A DNA stretch of 64,000 bases from the NCBI GenBank assembly GCA_006176705.1, contig QRFJ01000060.1:994798-1058797 (forward strand). The letters run 5' to 3'. The DNA is from Cocos nucifera (Eukaryota; Streptophyta; Magnoliopsida; Arecales; Arecaceae). Shown here one piece after another: positions 1 through 15,219 of this stretch. Both the position numbers and the translations under genes were made by a program. Within the stretch, counting starts at the first letter, position 1; the number at the start of each line of letters is the position of its first letter. The notes beneath the pieces are model-generated. The model saw only the letters and a program-made list of their open reading frames with translations, ran no database searches and was not told where the DNA came from.

Positions 1-2453
1 ATTCATCCTCATAATAATAAAGTCATGCTAATTGTCCCGCCATGTGCCACCAGAACAGATGGTGACTTTACGAGAGCAAAGTTGTTAGCATACTCCCTCG
101 GTTTAATCTTTGCGAGTTGATATTATCTCATCGATTATTTTATCTCTGGAAACAATAAAAATTAGCTCATGCAACATCACGCACCACTTCATAAGACCGC
201 CGAACTCTTACATAATTTAGCATCAGGGAAAAGATGACAAAGATAGGAGGCCAATCAAGCACGAGGCTGGAGAGTAGAGATGCGACCCATCTTTTATCAA
301 AGCGAAGGCTGCAGGAAAGAAAGGTGGGGAGAAAAGTCTAAAAGAGACGGGCATTTATGACCCAGATCGACACCCACACAACCCAATCTGAAAGCTCCAA
401 CAATCTTTATAAAAAGGTCGGACCCCCACCCTCGCATTCCTCGCTGGTCTGCTTCCCACCATAAAGGCAAACAAACTTTTCTAAAGACGAGTTTTGATAA
501 GCGAGGGGGACCAACCATCGGGACGAGAGCATGATTAAATTTCCCAATATGCTTTACCCTCATTTTCACTAAACAAACCCCATAAAAACGAGGAAAGGCC
601 CCCACCGATTTGGCGGCATTCTAAAAGGTAATTTCGAACAAAAGAAATTTCACGCTTTTCTTTTCCTTTTTGCTGAGCCGAAAGTTAACGGGGGCCCAAA
701 TAATCATGTACGGCTAAAATATGACAGGCAGAATACCAGAGTCCAAATAATCATGAAATAGTTTATAAACTCGCGTACGAGTATATTTTTTCTTCCTTTT
801 TTTTTCCTTAAATATTTTTAAAATATAATATAATAATTTAATAAATTATAATAGGAGAATTTTCCGGTAACCAAATTTTTTGATATATCAAACCAAAAAA
901 ACCTTTAGGAAACCGAGTTAAATCTCCCATCATGAATTTCAATATTATTACTAATGGCATGAGAACAAAAAGTTCTGGATAAAAACTTCATGCAGATATT
1001 CTCATCACCTTAAGATACGTAAATTATTATTATTTTAATTATTTTTAAAATAAAATATAATATAATATATTATAATAAGTAGAAAATTTAATGCAACATC
1101 TACATAACAATCGGAGAATTTTAAAAAATCTCCATTATATATAGGTGTGTGTGCGCATGCGTGCCTGAAAATTTTCATTAGAAGTTAAATAATGATGTAT
1201 CATTTGGTAAGTTTACGTAAGTGCACGAAAAAGCCATCAATATCGAGAATTAAAAAGAACATGAGATGAATGTTGGGTAGCATCGATCTTCAAAAAAAAT
1301 TGTAAAGAGAAAGAACTAAAATTTTATGCTAATAATTATGGATAAACAACACTAAATAAAATAACTAAAGTAAAAGATTAATGATAAATATAATCCTAAA
1401 TGAAAGATAAATAAAAAATATGATAGATGTCCGATGAAACTCCTTTTCTATCGCATCTTACTGTTCATACAAAAAAAAGTTGAAATCTTATTTTTGATGT
1501 ATTCTTTTTCAAAGCTGCCACTGCTACAACTGTTTAGTTGCCATGTACTTTGGTTTACATCACCATTTCACCGGAGGATTTGGATTACATTTTTCGTGTA
1601 AAAGAATAATTTCTTTTTATTTTATGATATAGATCATTCGACCGTACAATATATAAAGATTGAAATATTTTGAAATATGTATAAAAAAATGATTTAATAG
1701 TTGATGTTGTGAAAAAAAAGATCAATCATTTTTTTTTTCACCAAAGATGCAACCCCAATCCTGCATCTAAGTCATTTAATAGTTGACTAGAAAAAAAATG
1801 TAAGTCATTTTATAATACATACCCACAAACGAGATCCATTGATCACTTAATTGCCTCCACCCAGGCTCATCCTACCGGCGTGAGAATATCACCGGGCAGA
1901 GGCGGCCGGTCCCCGACACCCATTGCTCCGCGACACTTTAGACTTCTGGGTCCTTCAGACGGCCGCCTCACCAGACAGCCACCTCGTCGGGCCCCAGCCC
2001 ACAGCGCACGCGGTACAGGTGGCGTTCACCACTGACCGTCAGATATTATTATTTTCGTACATCATCATACTGTTATCATAACGCAAATAACAGTTGTTTC
2101 TACCGGCCAATTTTAACCGGTATAAAACTGATAATTAATAATAGGATTTTTTTTTTTTTTTTTTTTTTCCGGCTGAGTTGACAGAAATATTCTTGATACG
2201 TAGTACAGTAAAAAGAATATGATCCCCAGGCCAGGCCTTCAACTCCCATTACTTCATTCCTTTGAGCTTATGAGATAATCCCCACGAGCAAAGCGAAAAT
2301 GATATGGTAATACTAGCAGATATTATGTTAGTTACTAACTAATTAATATTATATTAACACGCGCGGATTCTCCGCCGTGCACGTGATACTGGTTCATCAT
2401 AAGGGCAGTAGCTTAGCATCATGTTACTTATGTAGAGGAGGTGTAGTACGTAC
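1..2453. other. AT-rich non-coding stretch, probable first intron of the MSL10-like gene
   Basis: No reading frame here resembles the rest of an MscS-like channel, although the gene on the minus strand should continue in this direction. Visible features are long AT-rich tracts (about 780-1140 and 1300-1500), a T run near 2147-2168, and a GC-rich patch at about 1860-2040. A 102-codon minus-strand frame at 297-605 has no recognisable domain. The simplest reading is a first intron longer than 2.4 kb with the remaining exons left of the window. A truncated gene is the alternative. Confidence 0.4.
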
Positions 2454-3718
2454 TTGTGGCGGGGCTTAGCGACGTTCCTGAAGATGCGCTCGGCGGAGAC
2501 GCGGGCCTCCCACTCGCTGGTGATCTCCGAGTCCGCGTCCGTATTCCCGAAGCGGTCCACCGTCCGATCGAGCGTCCTCGAGAGCGTCGACAAAGAGAGC
2601 CCCGTTTTCATGATGTGGCTCACCAGCCGCCTCACGCTGCGCGCGTTCGTCCCCGCCCGGCTCAGAAGACGAAGCCTCTCCATGTCGATCCTCCGCGACG
2701 ACCCTCCCCTCACCGGCATCGTCTTCGATCGCCCCATCATCCCTGCCGCCGGCGATCGCCACATCAGCTTCTTCTTCTTCTTCTCATTCTCCTCCTCTTT
2801 ATTGCGAACGATGGCATCGACATCATCTTCGTCGAGGGGTGGCCCGGAGAGGGTCTCGAGGATGTAGTGGTGGAAGACGCTGACCTTCATGCGGTCGAAG
2901 AAGGTGGTGACGTGGAAGGAGGAGGCGAGGACCTTGACGAGGAGGATCTTGAGGAGCCAGATGGTGGCGGCGATGAGGACGGCGACGAGGGCGCGGGAGA
3001 AGCGGTGGAGGACGGGGGAGGTGTCGACCTTGGGGTCGAAGACGAGGTACCAGGAGAGGAGGACGAGGGCGAGCCAGACGCAGCTGCGGACGCTCTTCCG
3101 GAGGCCGTACACGAAGTAGAGCACCTTCTCTTGGAGGATGAAGTGGCGCTCGATGACGAACACCAGGGCCCACACCAGCCACCCGGAGACGAGGCGGCCG
3201 CAGAGCACCACCAGGCCCATCAGGCACCACTTCCACAGTTTCAGACCCCAGAGGGTATGAAGCTTGAGGGAGGGAAGGGTGAGGCTGCAGACGAGGCAGG
3301 CGGTGATGGGGACGAAGGCGGACCACTCGAGCAGGGCTCGCCACCCGAACCACCGCCGGCCGCTCTCCGGGAGGAATTTGTCGGAGATGGGCTGCTCCTC
3401 CTCGTCGTCTTCTTCTCGATCATCGGAGTCGGAGTCGGTGTCATCGGATCTTTTTGGGATCTCGGGCAGGGGCTGGAGCTCGGGCTTCAGAGGGGAAGGG
3501 TAGTTGAGCTCCAGGAAGCGGGATTTGGGCTTGGAGACTGCGGGGGGGGTGAGGGTTGGCCGGGACGGCTTCGACGGAGGGGCGGCGGCGGCGGCGGCGG
3601 TGGAGTTCGGACTTGAATTATGATTTGGGGTTGGTTTGTCGGCGGAGTGGAGTTGGGGATCGGCGAGATCCGGGGACTGCATGATGAGGACCACTTGATC
3701 TTTCTCCGAGTTTTGCAT
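2454..3718 (-). CDS. Mechanosensitive channel of small conductance-like protein (MSL10 type), first exon only
   Basis: This exon encodes the N-terminal part of a plant MscS-like (MSL) channel, a family that opens under membrane tension in the plasma membrane. The ATG at 3718 opens about 421 codons. Residues 1-120 are a soluble, Pro/Ser-rich tail with an alanine run (41-46) and an acidic cluster (about 92-109). Hydrophobic segments follow at roughly 131-155, 160-190, 211-228 and 241-263. Then comes the conserved motif FFDRMKVSVFHHYILETLSG (274-292 region) and a basic, Ser/Arg-rich cytosolic loop (about 310-375). The exon ends in the family motif EITSEWEARVSAERIFRNVA, and GTACGT at 2453-2448 is a good splice donor; the open frame past it is intron. 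The pore helix and C-terminal MscS domain are missing from the window. Family assignment is strong; orthology to MSL10 rather than its close paralogues is not settled. Confidence 0.9.
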
Positions 3719-3830
3719 TCCGAGTCTCTTCCCAGAGAGAGAGAGAGAGAGAGAGGCAGGAGAACTGGAATGGATCAGTAAGTACTGTCGGAGGGCACTA
3801 TAATTGCCAAGAATTTGACCGAATGCCAGC
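3719..3830 (-). promoter_or_regulatory. 5' leader and proximal promoter of the MSL10-like gene
   Basis: Directly upstream of the ATG the plus strand reads a GA microsatellite at about 3734-3755, so the transcript would carry a CT-repeat leader, common in plant 5' UTRs. A weak TATA-like ATTATAG on the minus strand lies near 3799-3805. No other promoter element is clear. The exact transcription start cannot be read from sequence alone. Confidence 0.4.
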
Positions 3831-6659
<2,829 letters not shown>

Positions 6660-6679
6660 GCTAAACATTGATGCAAGAT

Positions 6680-7020
6680 TGAAGAAGAAGGATAGACAAG
6701 TAAAGAAAGAAGAAAGATAAGACGAGGAAAAAAAAATGAAAGAAGGAAAAAAAAACAACTTAATATTTTATATTTTTAAATCTTAATAATATAAAATTAT
6801 ATTCTCAATTAACATAGTAATAAAGTTGTATAGATAATTTAAAATCCTAATAAAAGTTTGTAGAAAATAAAATACTGAAGTCCATATAAAACTTTAATTT
6901 AGACTCCACAAAATTCTAGTTATAGATTCCATATAAAATTTTCTAATTTTTAAATAAAACTAAATTTTTTAATTCTATATTTGCACTTAATAGAAGTGCA
7001 TCTAGATTTTTTTATTGGGC
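6680..7020 (-). repeat. 3' LTR remnant of the minus-strand gypsy element
   Basis: This stretch aligns by eye with 8930-9250. Both begin with a purine-rich GAAGAAG/GAGGAG run, then share an AACT(T/C)AATATTTTA segment, an AATATAAAA(T/C)TATATTC segment and a CTATATTTGCA segment before a CATCTA / CACATA end. Divergence is high, so this is an old insertion. Confidence 0.65.
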
Positions 7021-7599
7021 AATCCTCCATCTTGGTTAAAAAGAACTTGACTCTAAAGATTTTAATTGCAAGTACTACTTGAGAAGCTCGGGATTCTAGG
7101 CACAAAACTCATTATCCATAAATCAAGAAGCATGAGATAAAGAACAATCTTTCTATCAGACAAGATAATGATAGAAGTCATCATGGGTCTAAGTTTTCTA
7201 ATGATCAGGAATATTGGACCAATAGCTCAAGCATGTAATTTTTTGAAAAAATTTTGGGGCAAGCTTCTATTCAATGCAAACCATAACATTATCTCCTACA
7301 TTATGTTTCCTAGCCCTATAATACATACTTAATTATCAATAGCAAATATATAATTTACATTACCAAGTGTAATTTTGTGCTTAATATTTGCACATAAATC
7401 ATGCATATGTTGGGCAAAATTTTTTATAGGTTAAAAAATATAGGCATCAAAATGCAAAAGAACAACATCAGCACACTAAAATAGGCATTTATCCATAAAA
7501 CCATGAATGAAGCTATTATAAGTGAATTCAATAGTAGATAGCACCAAGCCCTAATTACTTTACTTGTCTCCAATTAGACACCTAAGCAAATCACCCAAG

Positions 7600-8935
7600 T
7601 TATGATTAAGTATTTCAGTTTGTCCGTCAACTTTGGAATAAATGTAAAGAAAAACATCAAGTTAGTACCAAATAATTTTTAAAGTATCTTTTAAAAATAA
7701 CTAACAAACTTGACACCATTATTAAATACTATGGAATTAGACAATCCATGAGCTTCATGACATCCTAAAGAACAATTTTGGCTACATGTGAGATATAATA
7801 TATCTTGTCACATAGAATGAAATGCATCATTTTGAAAAATCTATCGACTACAACAAAGGAGGAATCATGACCTTGGGCTGTTTTGGGTAATACAAAAATA
7901 AAGTCCATATTTAAGCCTTTCCATGGCACATGTGGGACGGGCAAAGGGTATAGAGCCTGATGTTTTGTTTCTTGGCTTTAGCTGGTTGACAAGTATAACA
8001 CTGTAAAACTATCCTACCTGCATCCCTATTCAATGAAGGCCAATAAAATCTAGTCTCAACCAAGGCAATGGTTTTATCCCCTCCTAAATCATGACTAGCT
8101 AGACATCCTATATGCATCATCCCATGCCTCCCTAACTTGGTAGCTTTAAACATATGACCCTTACAGATAAAAAAGTTGGCAAACTCCCTAAGGTTACCAC
8201 TACTAAACTCTTAATAAAACAAACCAATGTCAGGGTAGATAGCATAATCATCCTTCAACTTGATCAAATCATATAACCACAATGCTCATCGCTTGAAGGA
8301 TGGCAGCCACCCTACTTTATTCTCAACACTTCAATGATGTTTGAGAATAAATGAGTATTCATTCAAATTGGCTACCCACTTGGCATGCTTAGAATTCAAT
8401 TTCTTTTGTATGTTTAGTTACTACATTACTAATTGGTCAAAATATATTACAAATTCTTAGCATAATAGATAATATCTCCAATAATAAAATGCGTAGATCA
8501 TGGTATAAAACTCTTTGTCATATATGAAATGCTCATACTTAGCCTCAGAAAATTTCTTAATAGAGAAAGTTATGGGCTCCTGGCTCAAAACTCCATCTAT
8601 ACCTATGTTACAAGCATTATGAGCAACTTTAAAAATCTTATCAAAATCAAGATGCCTCATAACATGTGACTTAGTCATCATTTGCTAAATTTCTACAAAA
8701 GCTCTAGTAGTTGTAGGGGTCCAACAAACCACACCTTTCCTAGAACAATTGGCTATAGGTGCCATGATTGTGGGGAAACCCCTAATAAACCACAAACTAT
8801 GGAAACTATAGACCTTACAAATAGATGTAAAGCTTGGGCCACTCTCTAATAGTTCTAAACATATTAGGATTAGCTATTGCACCATGAGCAGAAACTATGT
8901 AGCCTAGAAAGAGTACAGTGGTATATAGGAAAAAG
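7600..8935 (-). pseudogene. Ty3/gypsy pol remnant (RT end, RNase H, integrase)
   Basis: Read on the minus strand from 8935 down. A reverse transcriptase end shows the motif FLGYIVSAHG near 8890-8920, followed by a thumb-like part ending NCSRKGVVCW near 8730. RNase H lies at about 8457-8681, with YDKEFYTMIYAFYYWRYYLL. The integrase H2C2 zinc domain (about 7925-8153) shows GGDKTIALVETRFYWPSLNR and CYTCQPAKAKKQN. The integrase core (about 7615-7925) begins MDFIFVLPKT and includes FVVVDRFFKMMHFI. Stops and frame changes interrupt every domain, so no product is expected. The order and motifs make the Ty3/gypsy call secure; gag and protease are absent. Confidence 0.88.
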
Positions 8936-9250
8936 AGGAAGAAAAAGAAGAGGAGAGGAGAGAAGAGGAGGAGAGGGCAGAGAAAGAGGGCAACTCAATA
9001 TTTTACATTGCCAAATCTAAATAATATAAAACTATATTCTTAATCAACATAGTAGTTAATTTATATGGACAAACCAAAATTTTAATAAGAGTCCATGTAA
9101 AAATAAAATGATGGAGTTCATATAAAATTCTAATTCTAGACTCAAAAAATTTAGTTCTAATGTCCACATAAAATCTTCTAATTCTCAAATAAAATATAAT
9201 TTTTTTAAATTTCTATATTTGCATCTAACAAAAGTACACATAGTTTTCTT
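8930..9250 (-). repeat. 5' LTR remnant of the minus-strand gypsy element
   Basis: This is the partner of the repeat at 6680-7020, with the same ordered blocks. It abuts the truncated RT without any gag or primer-binding region between, which places the internal deletion next to this LTR. The next element's 5' LTR begins at 9289, leaving almost no sequence between the two elements. Confidence 0.6.
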
Positions 9251-9288
9251 ATAGAAAACTTAATAACGGTCTTTTCTTTCATTGGACA

Positions 9289-9800
9289 TGATATGGAGCT
9301 GACCTTAGATGACATTGAAGCTAGCTACCCTTAGACTAGGATGACTCGAAAGTGGTTTGGGTGTGCCCTCGGTTTGGTGCAACAATCATGTTGGTTTAGG
9401 ATTGCCCCACTTAGAGGATCACCAATATTATATAGAAGGGGCAAAATATCACTAAGATGAAGATGCCATCACTGGAGTAATAGTATGGATGCTACATGTT
9501 AATCCTATGTATGCGATTATAACAAGACCAACCACCACCCTTCTTTAGATGGCCATTGATCCATTCTTTACAAAATGAGAAGAACATAGGTCCCCCAGAT
9601 GGTCTCTCGAGTACTATGGAGGGCTGATCATCACTCTACCATGCCTTTCTTTATATTTCTCTCTCTCTTACTCTATTCTCAGCATTCGATTGACATGACC
9701 ATTGGAGGATCCTCCATTGGACACTCTTCGGCAAGTAGACTTGCTTATAGGTGCCAATTGGTGCTTACACTCCAACATCTCTATTTCATCACTTGCCATC
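9289..9800 (+). repeat. 5' LTR of the old Tat-type element
   Basis: It starts TGATATGGAGCT at 9289 and aligns with TTATATGGAGCT at 26,706. Shared blocks include GACAT(T/C)GAAGCTAGCT, ATCACCAATATT and the end block near AAGTAGACTTGCTTATAG. Similarity fades near 9796, which I take as the approximate end. The primer-binding site that should follow is not recognisable. Confidence 0.7.
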
Positions 9801-10329
9801 AAGTTGATCTTATATCTGCTCAAGAGCCTATAGTAATGGATTGATTCTAGAAGGAGTGTCGCTCCTTAATATTAGGAGGGAGAGTCCATAACTCTAAAGT
9901 TGCATAGAAGAGAATCAAGTATTTCGTGTAGGATGGCATCTACTGCCTCTCATTGTTCTAATGCATTCCTATGCAGTCCAGACTGGGCACAACCATTCTC
10001 TACTGCCATCACTCTAAAGCAATTCAACTTTCTAGTCCAACAGATTTAAATTTTGGTGGCTATAGTTTAGGAGATGCGGTAACTACCCCGACTAGCCTGC
10101 CATCGAAACAACCTCTCAATAGTTCGCTCCTAGCTCAGTCATCATAGAGCCAACAATCTCACCAGCATAGTCAAGGCACGTCTAACTAGCTAACTATAAT
10201 CGAGCTGGTAGCCCCAATCGAGCCTATCGCGGATGCTCTCCCACTCTGTAGTTAGGCAATAATTCTATCTCAATGTGCATGCACTTACCCCAGGCCTTTG
10301 GGGCATCATTCATCTCGAAATGATGACCG

Positions 10330-11835
10330 TGAGAAAAATTTCAAGAGATACAATAGTAGATCAAGGTCCTAAAGAGTTTGGCCTAAGTTTGCGAATTGGA
10401 GTTTAACATGGACCCATCATTCAGCCAGAATATAATAGACAAACCGCATCTATTATGGTTCAAAGTACTGCAACTGGAGCCATACGATGGGTCTTCTGAC
10501 CCAATCAATTATTTGGAAAACTATAAATCTCTTATGTTGTTTCATAGTGCCTCCGATGCCATCTTATGCAGGTTTTCTTGGACCGTCTAGAAAGCCATGA
10601 GATTATGGTAATCCAGCCTTTGGCCCCAGACATCCACTCCTTTGAGTAGCTCAACTAACTATTTGCTACACACTTTATCAATAGCCGAAGGCAACATCAA
10701 GGATTAAACATGCAACACCAAGGATTAAATTCCCTTGTGAACCTTAAGCAAAGGGAGGGATTGGCCGAGAATTGCTCTAGGACTATGTAAACCATTTTAA
10801 TGCGGCAACCTTAGAGGTGCGAGGAGCAATTTGTTTCCATGTTAGTGATGAAGGGTGGACTTCATAAGAGCCAATTTATTTTCTTCTTGGAGAAGAAGTA
10901 TCCTAAAGACTTCACCAAAATTTTGGCCCATGTAGAAACGTACACTAACACTAAGGAGGCCATGAACTCTTACGATGAGCCCTTGAAGGGTACCATTGAA
11001 AAAAAGAGGGGCCAAAGTAAAGAGTGAAAGTACTCACTTTACCAAGGTACATGTCGTGAAGGAAAGGGACCACATAGGTCGAAGACCCTACTTCGAGGGC
11101 ATAAATTTTTGAGCTTATCGAGGAGATTTGAAAGACACACCCCGGTCAACATCCTTAGGACTCAAATTCTAATGGAGGTCGAGAAGGAGCTGTGGTCCCT
11201 GAAGTAGATGCAGTCTTTGACTTATAAGAGAGATAGAAAAAAGTATTGCAGATTCTATAAAGATCATGGACATGATATCGAGGATTGCTTGCAATTGAAG
11301 GATGGGATTGAGGCCCTCATCCATCAAGGTTGGCTTGGCAGATATGTCACGTAGTGACATGGATGGAAGGAAGTTTGGAATGAACCAAGATATCCCTGAG
11401 AGAACTTGGCAACCTATCCTAAAGTAGATATTATCAACACCATCACAGGTAGGTGGCTCAATGGAGCCCCCCAAAATCTCAACCAAGCAGAAGGAGCTCC
11501 CGCATAGAAGAAATTGAAGTCCAGGGATGTTATCATATTTTCTGAGATCAACTTGACTAGAATATAGTTTCCACATGATAATGTGGTGGTTGAATCTCTT
11601 ACTATAGCAAACTATGATATATGTCTCATTCTAGTGGATAATGGGAGCTTGGTAGCTTTTTTATTTTATGATGGTTTTCATATAATGAACTTTGGCATTG
11701 ACCAAAGCTTGACTCTTGTTTAATTGGCTTCGCTAGGGACTCTATCCCTATAGAACGAGTGGTTACTTTGCTAGTAATGGCCAGACAAGAACCTCGATAA
11801 TCAACTGTGCTGCTAAAATTTTTGGTAGTTAAAGT
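10330..11835 (+). pseudogene. Tat-type gag and protease remnant
   Basis: The gag core is visible around 10,430-10,590 (LEPYDGSSDPINYLENYKSL, then SASDAILCR) and around 10,839-11,027 (GGLHKSQFIFFLEKKYPKDF). A zinc-knuckle-like segment, YCRFYKDHGHDIEDC, lies at about 11,245-11,290. An aspartic protease motif, ILVDNGSLVAFLFYD, lies near 11,630-11,675, with the expected DN(G/S)S-type core. Stops occur between these blocks. The frame stops being recognisable at about 11,835, where the copia LTR insertion begins; the rest of pol resumes at 19,718. Confidence 0.85.
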
Positions 11836-13753
11836 ATTAAAAAATATATCTCAAAGCCAATCATCAGCCTGTTGATAGTTGTGCTACCTTATAATTATAA
11901 TTAATTTTTAATAAATAAAATAAATATTTTGATATTTTCATCACCAAGTCTATATTTTCTAATGAACTTTATTGTTATGATGAAGTTCTTAGGACTATTT
12001 AGTTTTGATAAAGAGATGATTTATCAATTAGTCTTTAAATAGTTCACAACCAAATGATATGCTATTAATTAGAATGATAGCATTTATCAAGTATAGATAA
12101 TTGTATGCCATATAGATTGATTATCCTCTTAATCAAGAAGTATAAAGATACTGGTATGACATACAAATGAGATGTATGGGTACATCATCACTGGATGTGA
12201 TCAACTCTGGAGCATCCTGCTATCGAGTATTACTTTGATGGAATATAGGTATAAATATTTTTTAAACCTGAGATCACCATAATGGCTTGCAAGCAACTCA
12301 CTGTACTTTAATATCGAACTAACTGAATTTTTAATTCAGTAATGAAAAATCTCTGGACATAGTCAAATACTTATAAAATTGGTGAGTGATTAAGATGGGA
12401 TTGACCACTCTAAGAGTTGGAGAAAAATGCATCACTGTATTTCAATATAGCAAAAATCTCGATCAAGATAATCCATAAGATGAATTTGGTATTTTAAAAT
12501 ATAATATGGATGACCTAATCGAGGTTGATAGTTAAACTCTGAGGTATCCTACGAGCATTTTGGTTAAGAGAATGAATTATATAAGAATTATATCCATATG
12601 GGTTCTAAGAATATTGTTCTACACATTCAACCTATCCGATCGTCGGATATCATTGCTAGATTGTCACTTCGATTGATATAAAAATTTATTTTTATGCTAT
12701 CAACTTAGGTACAAACCTATGAAATCACACACATAAGAGTTTTCAATCTGATCAGATGGTTGATCGATGATTAAGAATCGTTATTAGATCGAACAATCAA
12801 TACGATTGATGTTTGACCTAATACAAGTATTATAGGATCGATTAGCAATTGGATTGCTATTTGGCTTAATTTGATTAAGCCAAAGAGCTGCGATTAAGTC
12901 TGATTAAATATAATTTAGTTAGATTTAATTTGAACTTGATTAGATCAAGTTCAATTAGTTTATTGGATGAGTTAATTGTAAGGAGAAACGAGTCCTAGTT
13001 CAATTAGGACTTATATCAACCCAATTTCTAATTTGATTAAAAAATTAAATCAAAATTAAATCTGATTTAATCTAATTTAATTAGGTTATTAGTTGGACTA
13101 AGATCTATTTCAATTAGATTTAATTAATTATAATTTAATTTGATTTAAATATCTTATTTGATCAAGTCACAATAAGAATCCTAATATGACTAGGACTCCC
13201 TATTCTTGCACCATATATTCCTCAAATGCACCCCCCCCCCTCATGCCATTTCTCTTGGTTTTTTGCATGAAATCACTTCTCTCCCTGATCTTCATATGCA
13301 CCCCTTGCTCTCATTCTCTCTTATATGGAATATAGTTATGGACCAAGTCAAAAGAAGGAGTTTGAGTTGATTTAAATTCTATGAGATAGATTTTAAGCAA
13401 CTAAAACTCTTTCCTTATTTTTGTGCCACCTACTCTCTATTTTTTATTTGAATTTTCATTGCTTTTAGAGGAGCTTTTGTGTGACAAAAATAGGTGGTCC
13501 ACAAATAAAAAAAAGGAGGGGGCACCCAAGAGTTGGGCGCCCCAAGTCTAGCGCAATTTAGATATCACTTGACTAGGTATTTGACCAAGTCAAGGGTTGT
13601 TCTATATCTCCATATAAAAAAAGATTTTTGTCCTAATTTTTTTTGAGATTTCAGAGAATTGAGAGAGATCTTTGGGCATGGAGAGGCTGGGCATAGAGAG
13701 GCTTAGGCGTGGGAATTATGAAGGCACCAATCAAGGTGCTTTGGTGAGAGAAA

Positions 13754-14070
13754 CACTACTACAAAAATAGCCTATGGTAGCACTTCCTATGGCAGCGATT
13801 TTCATTAATCGCTGCTATAGGTCAGACCTATGACAGCAATTTTTGTAACCTCTATCATAGGTCCGATATATAGCACTGGTTACAGAAAATCGCTGCTGTA
13901 GGTCGGATCCATAACAGCAGTTACAAAAAATCACTGTCATAGGTCGACCTATAGTAGTGATTCATTATAACCGCTGCCATAAGTCAGACCTATAATAGAG
14001 GTTAGTAGGAACCGATGCTATAATCTGATTTATGGCAGCGGTTAATTATAACCGCTATCATATATATATA
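13754..14070. repeat. Left subterminal repeats of CACTA copy 1
   Basis: Repeats of about 30 bp alternate between the forms (G)GCAGCGGTTA and TAACCGCTGCCATAG, giving many short palindromes. In En/Spm elements such subterminal repeats bind the element's regulatory protein. A matching set, inverted overall, is at 15,055-15,200 beyond the foldback and at the right end of the element. Confidence 0.85.
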
Positions 14071-15031
14071 TTTTAAATATTATATAATTTTAAAATTTAA
14101 TGCTCATCTTCACCGTTCATTATCTAAATAATTATCATTAGAGTATCTTTGCAAAAGATCACCTCGATTTGATGGCCCTAGCTTCATCGATCAAAAAAAT
14201 TTGATTTCGATGACCACGAACGATGATGCGATGATATGATAGATGGAGACCTTCGATGGATCTAAAAATCTGCAACAATAATCTTGATGATGTTTGTAGC
14301 GTACTATCAAAGTTTTACTTCAATCTGATATCATTATATTGGTTAATTTAGTATAGATTAGTTTCGACCGTTAAATGATAAACGAGTGATCAAAGGATCA
14401 AATGGTATTCGATTATGAGATAATTTTTTTTATAAATAATTTTAATTATTATTTTAATCATTTTTTATGATGGTGATTATAAAATTTAACTCGTGAGATG
14501 AAAAATGATCTAAAACTATACGTCTTCTAATAAGCATTCTGAAACTTCACTGGTTGTTATGCTCGTACTTTTGCAATATTTGCTTAACATGAATAGTTTA
14601 TACGAAAATAATTTAAATTTTACTATCATCACCATATAAAATATTTAAAATTATAATAAAAATTATTTAACTAAAAAATTATTTCATAATCGGACGTCGT
14701 TTTATCCTTTGATTGCTTGTTTCTAATTTAACGATCAAAATTATTTCATACTAAATTGATCATGATAACGATATCCAATTGAAGTGAAATTTTGATAATA
14801 TGCTATAAATATCATCGAGATCATCGTTGTAGGTTTTTAGATCCATCGAAGATCTTCATCTATTAGATCATCGCATCATCGTTCATGATCGTCGAAATCA
14901 AATTTTTTTGATCGATGAAGCTAGGGCCATCGGATCGAGGCGATCTTTTGTGATGATACTCTAATGATAATTATTTAGATAATGAACGATAAAGATGAAT
15001 ATTAAAATTTAAAATTATATAATATTTAAAA
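14071..15031. repeat. Foldback of about 0.96 kb inside CACTA copy 1
   Basis: The left arm (14,071 to about 14,495) is the reverse complement of the right arm (about 14,604-15,031) with only scattered differences. For example GATACTCTAATGATAATTAT at about 14,956 matches the inverse of about 14,118-14,137, and the CGATCAAAAAAATTTGATTT segment near 14,197 recurs inverted near 14,902. The spacer is about 110 bases. The same foldback is in CACTA copy 2 (55,850-56,855). Transcription across it would give a long hairpin RNA. Confidence 0.9.
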
Positions 15032-15219
15032 AAATAAAAAAAAAAATTTTTTTCACTTATGGCAGCGGTTATCAAAAATTACTGCTATAGATCTACAACA
15101 GTGGTTATAGAATCATTGCTGTAAATCTATGGCAGTAGTTTTGAATAACTGCTATCATAGATCTATGAAAATGATTCGATAACCACTGCCGTAGATTAGG
15201 TTAAAAATTTTTAAATTTT

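Larger units (their letters stand above)
6660..9270 (-). mobile_element. Decayed Ty3/gypsy element, internally deleted, minus strand
   Basis: Two diverged direct repeats (about 6680-7020 and 8930-9250) flank minus-strand pol fragments in the order RT end, RNase H, integrase, the gypsy order. The frame from the 5' LTR starts inside RT, so gag, protease and most of RT are missing. The internal 3' end (about 7030-7060, minus strand) resembles the end of a chromovirus-like polyprotein. Lineage within Ty3/gypsy is a guess. Boundaries are approximate because the LTRs are heavily mutated. Confidence 0.75.

Noticed and set aside
297..605. 102-codon minus-strand frame as an exon
   Set aside because: No family match, and it does not resemble any MSL segment expected downstream of exon 1.
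2456..3616. 386-codon plus-strand frame opposite the channel exon
   Set aside because: It is a GC-rich shadow of the channel gene, composed mainly of Glu/Gly/Asp runs without a domain; the minus strand gives a clear family match.
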